Source: Methylomonas sp. UP202 (GTDB taxonomy: Bacteria > Pseudomonadota > Gammaproteobacteria > Methylococcales > Methylomonadaceae). Taken from it: a DNA stretch of 64,000 nucleotides. Where the stretch lies: NCBI RefSeq assembly GCF_029910655.1, contig NZ_CP123897.1, forward strand, positions 3,027,547-3,091,546, in the 5' to 3' direction. Below, in pieces: positions 55,098-62,901 of this stretch; position 1 is the stretch's first letter, and every line of letters starts with the position of its first letter. Under the pieces are notes generated by a model. That model saw only the letters and a program-made list of their open reading frames with translations. It had not been told where the DNA came from and made no database searches. Position numbers and translations under genes: made by a program.

Positions 55098-55764
55098 TTC
55101 GCACACCCGCCTTATCCGAGTCGGTCTCATTGACCAGTGAATCCTCATCCTCGGAAAGCTTCGCTGGCTCATCCAACAGTCCTGACTCCTGCCGGGCCAG
55201 GCGCACTTCCTCCCCATGCCCTTGAGCATACGCGGCCTGGTGCGCATGTCTTTCCATCGTCACAATTTTATTGGCTAGTCGCTGCAATCGCTGCTGCCAC
55301 TCTAGCCGCGCGGCAATGCAATGTTTGTTGGAGATGACCTGGCACAGCCACAAGGTGTCCATCACGATCATCAATTGATCCAGCAAACGAATCAGCTCGA
55401 CGAACTGCGCAATCTGCGGCGAGGCGATTTTCGCCACAAACTCCCTGGGGTGAGTGTAGGTCGGCGTTTCATTGATGCCGTTGTCGGCCTTGAGTTTTTC
55501 CAGTCGACTTTTTTCCTGCTGCAGCTGCTCGGCGCATTCGGCAATCATCTGGCTGACGATACTTTCTATTTCATCGACCGTTTCCTCTCGGCCGATGATA
55601 CGGAGGATTACGTCGATCGCATACAAGGACACCATCAGTCGATGATAGCTATCACGGATGACCCGAATGGCTTGTTCGCTGTTGATGCTAAACGTACGCT
55701 CAAATATCGGCCGACTGATGGCGCGACGCTGGGCTGGTTTGGGCTGTGGAGCTGTTTCGGACAT
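55090..55764 (-). CDS. AcaB-like (DUF1845) ICE protein
   Basis: This 224-residue, mostly helical protein resembles the AcaB/DUF1845 family of IncA/C plasmids and related ICEs: SRPIFERTFSINSEQAIRVIRDSYHRLMVSLYAIDVILR near the N-terminus, then a coiled coil (about 80-100). It is divergent from ssb. AcaB has been described as a regulator of plasmid transfer genes; that role here is an inference. Confidence 0.7.
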   Translation of the reverse strand: MSETAPQPKPAQRRAISRPIFERTFSINSEQAIRVIRDSYHRLMVSLYAIDVILRIIGREETVDEIESIVSQMIAECAEQLQQEKSRLEKLKADNGINETPTYTHPREFVAKIASPQIAQFVELIRLLDQLMIVMDTLWLCQVISNKHCIAARLEWQQRLQRLANKIVTMERHAHQAAYAQGHGEEVRLARQESGLLDEPAKLSEDEDSLVNETDSDKAGVRNG

Positions 55765-55967
55765 GACCGTTTCCTGATGTGGACGAATGGTTCACGATCG
55801 TAAGCCAGATTCTTTTTAGCCTTTCCGCAGACGATGGAGAATTCGGCATCAGCTGCAAGATCACTTCAAAAAATCTCTGCTTCAATACCCGCCAACGGAA
55901 CCGGTTGTCCTTCAGCCTTCCGCTTCTTCCCAGACTTTCTCGGCTGATCTTTCATGATCGCCTTGAT

Positions 55968-56041
55968 CCGACTTCGGTCGGCGTTCCGTTTTTAAGCGGC
56001 GACGGTGGTTTTCCATCGGCGTGTCAGGTGCGTCAAGCCTG
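55968..56041 (+). repeat. Structured repeat family 1, copy 1
   Basis: It starts with a hairpin CCGAC-TTCG-GTCGG (55968-55981), then CGTTCCGTTTTTAAGCGG, a second hairpin (CGACGGTGG/CCATCGGCG) and CAGG-TGCGTCAAG-CCTG. The copy at 59390-59460 has the same plan with compensatory changes. It lies upstream of the ssb leader motif in a 411-base divergent gap that otherwise has no gene. Confidence 0.75.
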
Positions 56042-56063
56042 ATGTGACTATTGATTGTGTTTA

Positions 56064-56106
56064 CCCTGCCGGGCGTATCGATTCCCGTAGGGATTCGACG
56101 GCCGGC
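56064..56106 (+). promoter_or_regulatory. ICE leader RNA motif, divergent copy before ssb
   Basis: GCCGG-CGT-CGA pairs with TCG-ACG-CCGGC around an inner TCCC-GTA-GGGA hairpin. It follows CCCTGCCGGGC, parallel to the CCCGNTGGGG box of the other copies. It lies 69 bases before the ssb start, further than in the other genes. Confidence 0.55.
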
Positions 56107-56175
56107 ATGCCCATCGCCGCGCCGCTGGGTATTGTTATCGTTGAGTCGGGCGCGGCCGACAGGAGGAATGTCATC

Positions 56176-56607
56176 ATGGCCAATCGCGGCGTGAACAAAG
56201 TCATCTTGCTGGGCCGGCTCGGCGCCGATCCGGATGTTCGCTATATGCCAAACAACGGCGGCAAAGTCGTCACCGTCCGTTTGGCAACCAGCGAAGTCTG
56301 GAGCGATCCAAAAAACGGTAAACAGGAGCGGACCGAATGGCATCGGGTGGTGTTTTTCAAAAAACTCGCCGATACCGCCGAGCAGTATTTGCGTAAAGGC
56401 AGCCAGATCTACATCGAAGGTCGTTTGCGTACCCAGCAATGGGGCCAAGCGGGCGATAAGCGGTACCGTACCGAAATCGCCGCCTTTGAATTGCAGATGC
56501 TGGATCGCCCAAATGCATCGGCAGCCGCCAACAATTTGTCATCATCGCCAGCGACGCCCGAGGACGCCGATTGGGATGACGAATATAGCGATATGCCCAT
56601 CCATTAA
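56176..56607 (+). CDS. ssb: Single-stranded DNA-binding protein
   Basis: The 143-residue protein has the OB-fold signature of bacterial [25 protein letters not shown], then [30 protein letters not shown]. The acidic tail ends [12 protein letters not shown], slightly different from the usual DDIPF. In SXT-like ICEs ssb is followed by bet and exo, as here, where it supports recombination. ATG 56176 has AGGAGG upstream; the longer frame is noncoding. Confidence 0.95.
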   Translation: MANRGVNKVILLGRLGADPDVRYMPNNGGKVVTVRLATSEVWSDPKNGKQERTEWHRVVFFKKLADTAEQYLRKGSQIYIEGRLRTQQWGQAGDKRYRTEIAAFELQMLDRPNASAAANNLSSSPATPEDADWDDEYSDMPIH

Positions 56608-56686
56608 ACCCACCGTGGACCGACTATTAGCGTTAGTTGGTTTAACGGTTACACCGCCGACACCTTTTTAGGCTTCGGTATTTCAG

Positions 56687-56728
56687 CCCCATGGGGAACA
56701 CCATTCCCCGGCGGGCAATGGCGTTCCC
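56687..56728 (+). promoter_or_regulatory. ICE leader RNA motif (before bet)
   Basis: CCCCATGGGG is followed by GGGAAC-A-CCATT pairing with AATGG-C-GTTCCC around a CCC-CGGC-GGG hairpin. It ends 23 bases before the bet start codon, with an AAGGAG ribosome site in between. Confidence 0.75.
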
Positions 56729-56751
56729 TTTTTTATTGAAGGAGACCCACC

Positions 56752-57792
56752 ATGAGCCAAAACAACCGCAACACCTTACCCAAAACCCGTGACTTGCCAA
56801 TGCCGGCAGTTGTCCAGCAAAGCTACGGTCTGTCGGAGCAGTCCTGGAAAGTATTGACCGAAGTCACCTTTCCAACCGCCAAAACCCCCGAAGCCATTCT
56901 GATGGCCCTGGATTATTGCAAGGCCCGCAAGCTCGACATCTTCAAAAAGCCGGTGCATATCGTGCCGATGTGGAGTGCCGCTTTAGGCCGCAATGTCGAA
57001 ACCGTCTGGCCGTCCATCATGGAAATCCAGACGACTGCGTCCCGAACCGGTGTTTGGGCCGGCATGGACAGACCCGTCTGGGGCCCGGATGTCACCAAAA
57101 CCTTTACCGGGCGCTACAAGGACGACAACGAGCAATGGCAGGAATCCAGTGTCACCGTGACCTTCCCTGAATGGGTGGCGGTTACCGTGTACCGGATCGT
57201 CGCCGGCAAACGTTGCGCCTTTACCGAAGAAGTCTATTGGCTGGAGGCTTATAGCACGACCGGCGGTAAAAACTCGCAAGTGCCGACCGCCATGTGGATC
57301 AAACGTCCCAAGGGGCAATTATCCAAATGCGGAAAAGCAGCTTCACTCAGGGCAGCCTTTCCGGAGGAATGCGGTTATGCGGCCGAGGAAATGGATGGCA
57401 AAACGCTCGACGACCTCACCGACGCTACCGTAATTGATGGCGAAGCGACTGTGTGGGATGGCGATGCAGACGATCGGTTTCCCGAATCACCTGAGCACAA
57501 GCCTCAGGTGATCAACTTGTCGCAAATCCATCCCAAGGTGCAAAAGGCCGTAGCGGAATTGGTACGTCGTACCAAGGCGGCAGGAGCCTGGAAAGCAGCC
57601 TACGACTATGCCCACCAGAAGTTCAAAGGCATCGATCTGACCTTTGCGCTGGCCGAGTTGGACAAGGTATCGCAAGTTGAACCCAAGGCAACACCAGCCC
57701 TGGAACAAACCGACAACATGGGCATGCCGCCCTTGTCCGCGAAAGACATGGCCATGAATCAGGCCCGTCAAACTCTGGAGCACGCTGCTTAA
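56752..57792 (+). CDS. bet: Recombination protein Bet (RecT/Red-beta family)
   Basis: This 346-residue single-strand annealing protein has the RecT-type core: TPEAILMALDYCKARKLDIFKKPVHIVPMW and VYWLEAYSTTGGKNSQVPTAMWIKRP, then KCGKAASLRAAFPEECGYAAEEMDGK. It anneals complementary strands during homologous recombination and with Exo promotes exchange among ICEs. An intact frame starts at ATG 56752 with an AAGGAG site. Confidence 0.95.
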   Translation: MSQNNRNTLPKTRDLPMPAVVQQSYGLSEQSWKVLTEVTFPTAKTPEAILMALDYCKARKLDIFKKPVHIVPMWSAALGRNVETVWPSIMEIQTTASRTGVWAGMDRPVWGPDVTKTFTGRYKDDNEQWQESSVTVTFPEWVAVTVYRIVAGKRCAFTEEVYWLEAYSTTGGKNSQVPTAMWIKRPKGQLSKCGKAASLRAAFPEECGYAAEEMDGKTLDDLTDATVIDGEATVWDGDADDRFPESPEHKPQVINLSQIHPKVQKAVAELVRRTKAAGAWKAAYDYAHQKFKGIDLTFALAELDKVSQVEPKATPALEQTDNMGMPPLSAKDMAMNQARQTLEHAA

Positions 57793-57820
57793 AACGCTGT
57801 AATCCCAAAATCCTTAACCA

Positions 57821-57866
57821 CCCACAAGGGCGTCATGATTCGCCCACGGGGTAGGACATGGCGCTC
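57821..57866 (+). promoter_or_regulatory. ICE leader RNA motif (before the small gene at 57887)
   Basis: After CCCACAAGGGC the stem GGGCGTCAT pairs with ATGGCGCTC, enclosing CCC-AC-GGGG. Two G-U pairs occur. It ends 20 bases before the start codon. Confidence 0.75.
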
Positions 57867-57886
57867 TTCATTTATCAGGAGAGGTC

Positions 57887-58222
57887 ATGAACACAAACGA
57901 TCAATCATTAAACCGCGTGCCCTGTCATACCGACTGGCAACGTTACGATTCCCCCACGGTGTTACGCCGTCACGGCCGAGGTTTTCTGGAACGCCTTTGG
58001 CGCCCCCAGGGCAACGAACCCAATCCGCAGTCCTTGAGCCAGCCGGAGCTGACGACACTCGCCGAGAGTTTTGGCGGCGTGTGTGTACCGGCGCAAGACG
58101 AACTGCTGTTGCTATTCGGCGATGGCCATTGGGCCCGGCGTTGCCAGACCCAGTTGCACAAGCTCGGCATCGAGACGGTGCGCTTCGGCTGCCAGGTACA
58201 GTTGACCGGATTTTCGCGATGA
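57887..58222 (+). CDS. Conserved ICE protein of unknown function, upstream of exo
   Basis: This 111-residue protein is not one I can name. It begins MNTNDQSLNRVPCHTDWQRYDS, is moderately hydrophilic and has no obvious membrane segment. SXT-like ICEs have a small gene at this place between bet and exo. It overlaps exo by 4 bases (ATGA) and has a strong AGGAGAGG site. Confidence 0.75.
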   Translation: MNTNDQSLNRVPCHTDWQRYDSPTVLRRHGRGFLERLWRPQGNEPNPQSLSQPELTTLAESFGGVCVPAQDELLLLFGDGHWARRCQTQLHKLGIETVRFGCQVQLTGFSR

Positions 58223-59220
58223 AGGTCGTCGACGTATCGCAACGTTCCGACGTATGGCGGCATTGGCGATTACAAGGTGTCAGTGCCAGCGAAGCGGCCG
58301 TCATCATGAATCGTTCGCCGTACAAAACCCCGTGGCGGCTCTGGGCCGAGAAAATCGGCCTGGTACTGGAAGCCAACTTGGACAACAACCCGTTGATCCG
58401 CGCCGGCATCCAGCAAGAACCCGTGGCTTTACAGCGTTTCGAGGATAAACACGATCTGATGTTGTTGCCGCTGTGCGGCGAGTCGGAGCAGTTTCCGTGG
58501 ATGCGGGCTTCGTTCGACGGCTTGTCCGAAACGAATGAGCCCGTGGAAATCAAATGCCCCCACGAGACCACGTTTTTGGATGTGGTGTTGAATCGGGAAG
58601 CATCCCAGGCCTTTCAACTGTATTGGTGCCAAGTCCAGCAACAATTGCTGGTGTCCGAAGCGCAACGCGGTTTTCTATTCTTCTACCACCAAGGCCAGGA
58701 CATCGAGTTTGAAATTCAGCGCGATGAGACCTTTCTCACTGAGTTGGTCGATACCGCGATGGACTTCTGGTCGGCAGTCAAATCGAAAAAGGAGCCGTTC
58801 AAGGATCCCGAGCGTGATTTGTTCTTGCCCAAAGGTCATGCGGAGCAGCAATGGCAGCAACTGGCGGCGACGTATCGGCAACGGGCGTTGACCATCTTGG
58901 ACCTGAAAAGCCAACTCAACCAGTTGGAGGATGAGCAGTCGCACATTGAAGACACCTTGGTGGCGTTGATGGGCGATTACGTGGCTGCCGAACATTCGGG
59001 GTTGCGTATCAGCCGGTTTCAAAGCCAGGGTGCTATCGATTACAAGGCGGCACTCCAGGCATTGCAACCGGATGTTCAGGCTGCGGCGCTGGAAGTCTAC
59101 CGGAAACCGTCTGCCTCGCGGGTCCGGGTGACCTGCCGGGACGATGATGGTAAACATGCCGAAGTGCCGTTCGACACGCAGGCCTTGAAAGACCTGGCTG
59201 GCGCGGACTTTTGGTTTTGA
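58219..59220 (+). CDS. exo: Exonuclease Exo (YqaJ/lambda-exo-like)
   Basis: This 333-residue nuclease has the YqaJ viral recombinase core: GVSASEAAVIMNRSPYKTPWRLW near the start (binding of DNA), MRASFDGLSETNEPVEIKCP with D and E-x-K (metal site), and FQLYWCQVQQQLLVSEAQRGFL with the second helix. It digests one strand of duplex DNA 5'-3' to load Bet. ATG 58219 overlaps the preceding stop; the much longer frame is out of phase with neighbours. Confidence 0.93.
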   Translation: MKVVDVSQRSDVWRHWRLQGVSASEAAVIMNRSPYKTPWRLWAEKIGLVLEANLDNNPLIRAGIQQEPVALQRFEDKHDLMLLPLCGESEQFPWMRASFDGLSETNEPVEIKCPHETTFLDVVLNREASQAFQLYWCQVQQQLLVSEAQRGFLFFYHQGQDIEFEIQRDETFLTELVDTAMDFWSAVKSKKEPFKDPERDLFLPKGHAEQQWQQLAATYRQRALTILDLKSQLNQLEDEQSHIEDTLVALMGDYVAAEHSGLRISRFQSQGAIDYKAALQALQPDVQAAALEVYRKPSASRVRVTCRDDDGKHAEVPFDTQALKDLAGADFWF

Positions 59221-59239
59221 GTTTGATGGTTCGTTTCAC

Positions 59240-59272
59240 GACATCCTGTAACCCTGGTGGTTGCAGGGTGTC
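59240..59272 (+). terminator. Strong hairpin downstream of exo
   Basis: GACATCCTGTAACC and GGTTGCAGGGTGTC form a 14-bp stem (two G-U pairs) with a CTGGT loop. No T-tract follows, so it may be a transcript stabiliser or attenuator rather than a standard terminator. Confidence 0.6.
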
Positions 59273-59389
59273 GCTTGATGGACAGGAACATACATTCGGT
59301 GCCGACGTGTCGGTTTTAGGCTGGATTTTCAAAAAAAGTCCAACCCAAAACCCGCATCGTTCAGGCATTCCCTTCGTGGAATCCCGAAT

Positions 59390-59460
59390 CCGGTTTCGAC
59401 CGGCGTTCCGTTGTTAAGCGGCATGAGCGTTTGCCTCGTGTGCCAGGTGCGTCAAGCCTG
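59390..59460 (+). repeat. Structured repeat family 1, copy 2
   Basis: The first hairpin is CCGGT-TTCG-ACCGG, followed by CGTTCCGTTGTTAAGCGGC, a second stem with GGCA/TGCC, and CCAGG-TGCGTCAAG-CCTGG. Compared with 55968-56041 the stem bases differ but pairing is kept. It lies in the 318-base gap after exo. Confidence 0.75.
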
Positions 59461-59474
59461 GTGTTTTTGTTTGT

Positions 59475-59514
59475 CCCGTTGGGGTTCATCACCTTTGCGG
59501 GACTCGGTGACCCC
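59475..59514 (+). promoter_or_regulatory. ICE leader RNA motif (before the gene at 59539)
   Basis: CCCGTTGGGG opens the motif; GGGGT and ACCCC pair, with CA-TG inside and a weak inner stem. Alternative pairing of CCCG with CGGG (59498-59501) is possible. It ends 24 bases before the start codon. Confidence 0.7.
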
Positions 59515-59538
59515 TTTTATCTATTGAAGGAGGTCACT

Positions 59539-59751
59539 ATGAATCACGACTTTTGGAAAACCTTGCATGGCTGGTTGAACGTTGCCCATAGTAACGACAT
59601 TCAGGCCAAAAAACGTTTGTTGCTGGAAATGCATAGTCAAATCTCGGACCCCGGTTTGAGAAGCGACATTCAGCGCATCATGCGATTGATGGATCGGGAG
59701 CTGTTGGCCCGCGCCGAATGGGCGATGTACTGTGTGATGCAGTTGCGTTAA
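59539..59751 (+). CDS. Small conserved ICE protein of unknown function
   Basis: This 70-residue protein (MNHDFWKTLHGWLNVAHSND...) is mostly helical and ends in LLARAEWAMYCVMQLR. I do not recognise the family. The start ATG 59539 has a GAAGGAGG site. It is flanked by two copies of the leader RNA motif. Confidence 0.7.
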   Translation: MNHDFWKTLHGWLNVAHSNDIQAKKRLLLEMHSQISDPGLRSDIQRIMRLMDRELLARAEWAMYCVMQLR

Positions 59752-59787
59752 TTTTTTATCCGCCCTGGTTTGCCAGGGTTTAAATCA

Positions 59788-59825
59788 CCCGATGGGGCTC
59801 ATTACCCCTCGGGGCGGTGCGCCCC
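59788..59825 (+). promoter_or_regulatory. ICE leader RNA motif (before the AAA+ ATPase gene)
   Basis: CCCGATGGGG, then GGGGC-T-CAT pairs with GTG-C-GCCCC around CCC-CTCG-GGG. The unpaired T/C pair is at the same place as the A/C mismatch in the bet leader. It ends 34 bases before the start codon. Confidence 0.75.
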
Positions 59826-59859
59826 TTGTCATTTGAGGCTAGTCCTCGAGGAGTTCACC

Positions 59860-60801
59860 ATGTATCAATCCTATTCCATCGCCGACACCTTCGGCATTCC
59901 TGCACCGACCGCCATGAAAGTAGAAGGCTTCATGCCCGGACAAAACGCCTATGTCCCCGCGCAAAAGCCGTATGTATTTCGCAAGGATCACTTGCGCGAT
60001 GTTCTGGCGTTTTTAGGCGCACACAATGGCGATGGCTTATACCTGACCGGTCCTACCGGTTCCGGTAAAACCTCGTTGTTGGAGCAAGTCGCGGCGCGTC
60101 TCAATTGGGGTGTGCATTCGGTCACCGGCCACGGTCGGCTGGAACTCAACGATCTGCTGGGCCAATACATGCTGGTCGACGGCGGTGCGATGAAATGGAT
60201 CGACGGTCCGTTGACCCTGGCAGTACGTCTGGGTCATGTGCTGTTGATCAACGAAATCGACGCCATCGATCCGGCGGAGCTGATCGGCCTGAATGAAATC
60301 GTCGAAGGTAAGCCGTTGACGATTCCGCAGACCGGCGATGTGATTGTCCCGCATCCCAAATTTCGTTTGGTTGCCACCGGCAATAGTGCAGGTAGCGGTG
60401 ATCAATCGGGCTTGTACCAAGGCGTGTTACGGCAAAACTTGGCGTTTTTAGACAGGTTTCGCTTGATGGAAGTCGGTTACCCGGAGCCTGAAGACGAAAT
60501 GAAACTGTTGGCCGATGTGGTGCCAACCATGCCGGAATCGGTGCGGGAAAGCATGATCAAGGTCGCCAATCAGATTCGCAAGGTCTTCATCGGCGGCGCG
60601 GATGGCGGCGGCATGTTATCGGTAACCTTATCGACGCGCGGTTTAGTACGTTGGGCTTCGTTGGTGGCAACCTTCAAAAGTGCGCCGAATGCCTTGGCGT
60701 ATTCCTTGGACCGGGCCTTGACCTTTCGGGCCGAACCCGCCGAACGTGAAGCGATTCATCGGATTGCCAAGGATGTGTTCGGCGATGATTGGCAGGTCTA
60801 G
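59860..60801 (+). CDS. MoxR/CobS-like AAA+ ATPase
   Basis: This 313-residue AAA+ protein has Walker A TGPTGSGKTSLLEQ (residues about 65-78), Walker B LLINEIDAID, sensor 1 in RLVATGNS and the GLYQGVLRQNLAFLDRF segment typical of CobS/MoxR ATPases. Such proteins work as chaperones with a VWA/CobT partner, here the gene at 62902. SXT-like ICEs call this gene cobS. Start at ATG 59860 with a GAGGAG site. The next gene is translated directly after its stop. Confidence 0.9.
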   Translation: MYQSYSIADTFGIPAPTAMKVEGFMPGQNAYVPAQKPYVFRKDHLRDVLAFLGAHNGDGLYLTGPTGSGKTSLLEQVAARLNWGVHSVTGHGRLELNDLLGQYMLVDGGAMKWIDGPLTLAVRLGHVLLINEIDAIDPAELIGLNEIVEGKPLTIPQTGDVIVPHPKFRLVATGNSAGSGDQSGLYQGVLRQNLAFLDRFRLMEVGYPEPEDEMKLLADVVPTMPESVRESMIKVANQIRKVFIGGADGGGMLSVTLSTRGLVRWASLVATFKSAPNALAYSLDRALTFRAEPAEREAIHRIAKDVFGDDWQV

Positions 60802-60803
60802 TC

Positions 60804-61571
60804 ATGGCAGCCTGGAATTTATATCGTCATCGTAACAGTGACGGCAGTTCCAAAGACTGGGCAGTCAGGAGTAATTCGGATGGATCAATAACGACGCGTT
60901 GGGGCAAAACGGCAGATCGATTGCCGGGCGTAAGTAACCGTTACGGCCTGAAGCAACTCGACATCGAACGACAAAAACAGGCCAAAGGCTATGTATTGGT
61001 CGGCGCAGTGGATATTGATGTGAACGGCAATGTGCTGTTTCCGGGTAAGACTTCGGCAACGCCATCACAATTGCCTGAACCGGATTCGAATCCCGAACCC
61101 ATGCCAGCACCGCCAGTCGAGGCACTGTATTGGACCATTGATTGTCGTGGCAAACAGGAAGTCCGTGTGGATTTAGGCTTAGAGGTCAGACGACTGATCG
61201 GCGTTATTCAAGCCTTGTCGGATGGCCATGCTACGCCTGAACTGGAGTGGAATGGCTGGCAACAGTGGCTTGATACCACCCTCAATGCCGAAACCTTTGA
61301 ACTGAGCGGCCAGATTAAATCGGCCCATGGCGTATTGCCTTGGCTGTTTTTACTGGCGCTGAAAGCAAAAAGCTTCAAAGGCGTGGACATTGATATTGCC
61401 ACCGAAACTGCCCGAGACCTCACGGTCGATCTGAAAGTGGAACAGGAGGTGCTGGCATTTTTCGGCACTGATCTGGACAGTATCAGAGAAACCGCTGAAG
61501 TCTTAGGTCTACTCAAACCCCGATTAAATCTGGCATCGGCCATGTCCAACACGGACGACTGCTGGTTTTAA
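60804..61571 (+). CDS. WGR-domain-like ICE protein
   Basis: This 255-residue protein begins MAAWNLYRHRNSDGSSKDWAVRSNSDGSITTRWGKTADRL, resembling WGR domains that bind nucleic acids. The rest is not recognised. ATG 60804 lies two bases after the ATPase stop, so the two are coupled; ATG 60789 would overlap. It ends CWF, as do neighbouring DUF3150 (DYWF) and exo (DFWF) proteins, an odd shared aromatic tail. Confidence 0.7.
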   Translation: MAAWNLYRHRNSDGSSKDWAVRSNSDGSITTRWGKTADRLPGVSNRYGLKQLDIERQKQAKGYVLVGAVDIDVNGNVLFPGKTSATPSQLPEPDSNPEPMPAPPVEALYWTIDCRGKQEVRVDLGLEVRRLIGVIQALSDGHATPELEWNGWQQWLDTTLNAETFELSGQIKSAHGVLPWLFLLALKAKSFKGVDIDIATETARDLTVDLKVEQEVLAFFGTDLDSIRETAEVLGLLKPRLNLASAMSNTDDCWF

Positions 61572-61594
61572 GCGTATTGTTATTTTTCATTTAA

Positions 61595-61634
61595 CCCGAA
61601 AGGGGCACATCGGCCCCAGCGGGATGGGTGTGCC
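61595..61634 (+). promoter_or_regulatory. ICE leader RNA motif (before DUF3150 gene)
   Basis: CCCGAAAGGGG, then GGCACA pairs with TGTGCC around a CCC-CAGC-GGG hairpin and ATGGG. It ends 21 bases before the start codon. Confidence 0.75.
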
Positions 61635-61655
61635 TCAATTCTTTAGGAGGTTCCC

Positions 61656-62828
61656 ATGTCGCATGAAACGCAAGTGATATTAGATCGCGTGGTCTTGGTG
61701 AAAGTCGAAGCCAATATCTACGGTGCCCGCAAGAAACTGAAAAAAGAAGACCTGGTGCTGGCCGACGGTAGCAAATTGCCGCCGGAGGATTTAGCCAGCT
61801 TAGGGTCCAAACGTTTGCTCGATCCGGATAAGCTGACGGTATTTAACCGCCTGAAGAAGGAAGCTGAACGCATTTGTTTACGCGTCGGCACTCGCTTTCT
61901 GGGTGGTTTTGCCGTGCCGGTTGAATCGGCCGCAGGTATTACCGCGGAACTCGAGCGCATTGCGCTGGATTTTGCAGCGGCTAAAACCGAGTTTATTGCC
62001 GGCTATGATGCTGCGGTGACGGACTGGGTGGTGCGCCATCCGGAATTTGCCGGCATCATCGAGCAAGCGGTGGATTCGGTGGAGTTTGTCTCGACGCGGT
62101 TGTCGTTTGATTTTCTGGTGGTCAGCGTTGGTTTGCCCGAAAGCTTGCCGCCGGTGGATGTCGCACGTCTGGAAAGCAAAATCGGTTCACTAAGTGAGCA
62201 GATGTTCTACGAAATTTCCGTAGAAGCCAATCAACTCATCGAGCAATCTTTGCTGGGCAAAGAGCAAGTAACGCGTAATGCGTTACGGCCGATTCGCCGC
62301 ATGCGCGACAAACTCGATGGTTTGGGCTTTCTGGATCATCGGGTCGCACCAGTCGTCAGCACCATTGACGATCTATTGGCGAGAATTCCCACCAAAGGCG
62401 CCATTGAAGGCAGCGTTTTGCAGGAGATTATGGCCACGGCGATGCTGTTGTCCGATCCGGATAAAACCCGGCGACACGGTGAAGGCTTGTTAGCGGCTCA
62501 ACCACCCGTTGTTGATGATGAAGTCATCGAACACGCGGAGACAGAGCCACCAACAGTAGCAACAACTATCATCGCTGAAACCGTTTCAGACAGCCACGAT
62601 TTTTCCGATCTGTTTAACGGCATCTTTGACGATGAAATCGAACCTGAATCGGTATCGGAGGACTGGGCGCTTGGGGTCTTGCTAGATAAAAGCCAAGCCG
62701 ATGCTGCTACTAATGATTCTGATGAAGACATCAAACCGGATGATCAATCCGATTTGGTAGCAGTCACTGCTGATGGCGATGATGATGAGGATGCTGCGGA
62801 GCATTCTGACCAGGACTACTGGTTCTGA
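61656..62828 (+). CDS. DUF3150 protein of the ICE recombination block
   Basis: This 390-residue protein matches DUF3150: TQVILDRVVLVKVEANIYGARKKLKKEDLVLADG at the start and RICLRVGTRFLGGFAVP in the middle, with helical bundles after it. The C-terminal 100 residues are very acidic (SDEDIKPDDQSD..., DGDDDEDAAEHS) and end DYWF. It always travels with the CobS-like and CobT-like genes. No biochemical role is known to me. Confidence 0.88.
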   Translation: MSHETQVILDRVVLVKVEANIYGARKKLKKEDLVLADGSKLPPEDLASLGSKRLLDPDKLTVFNRLKKEAERICLRVGTRFLGGFAVPVESAAGITAELERIALDFAAAKTEFIAGYDAAVTDWVVRHPEFAGIIEQAVDSVEFVSTRLSFDFLVVSVGLPESLPPVDVARLESKIGSLSEQMFYEISVEANQLIEQSLLGKEQVTRNALRPIRRMRDKLDGLGFLDHRVAPVVSTIDDLLARIPTKGAIEGSVLQEIMATAMLLSDPDKTRRHGEGLLAAQPPVVDDEVIEHAETEPPTVATTIIAETVSDSHDFSDLFNGIFDDEIEPESVSEDWALGVLLDKSQADAATNDSDEDIKPDDQSDLVAVTADGDDDEDAAEHSDQDYWF

Positions 62829-62839
62829 ATAACTATTCA

Positions 62840-62883
62840 CCCACTGGGGCAAATTCATGTCCCTTTGGGGCCGTGGTTTGCCC
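62840..62883 (+). promoter_or_regulatory. ICE leader RNA motif (before the CobT-like gene)
   Basis: CCCACTGGGGC; GGGCAAA pairs with TTTGCCC, with CAT-GTG inside and a CCC-TTTG-GGG hairpin. It ends 18 bases before the start codon at 62902. Confidence 0.75.
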
Positions 62884-62901
62884 TGAATTTTGGAGCACAC
62901 C

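Noticed and set aside
55097..55247. N-terminal extension of the small gene at 54897 (116-codon form)
   Set aside because: The extra 50 residues lie within the AcaB-like gene in another frame and are Arg/Trp-rich shadow sequence; the ATG at 55097 fits the coupled start.
57835..58218. The longer 461-codon form of exo starting at 57835
   Set aside because: The extra N-terminus overlaps the gene at 57887 in another frame and has no similarity to YqaJ nucleases. The ATGA overlap at 58219 is the better start.
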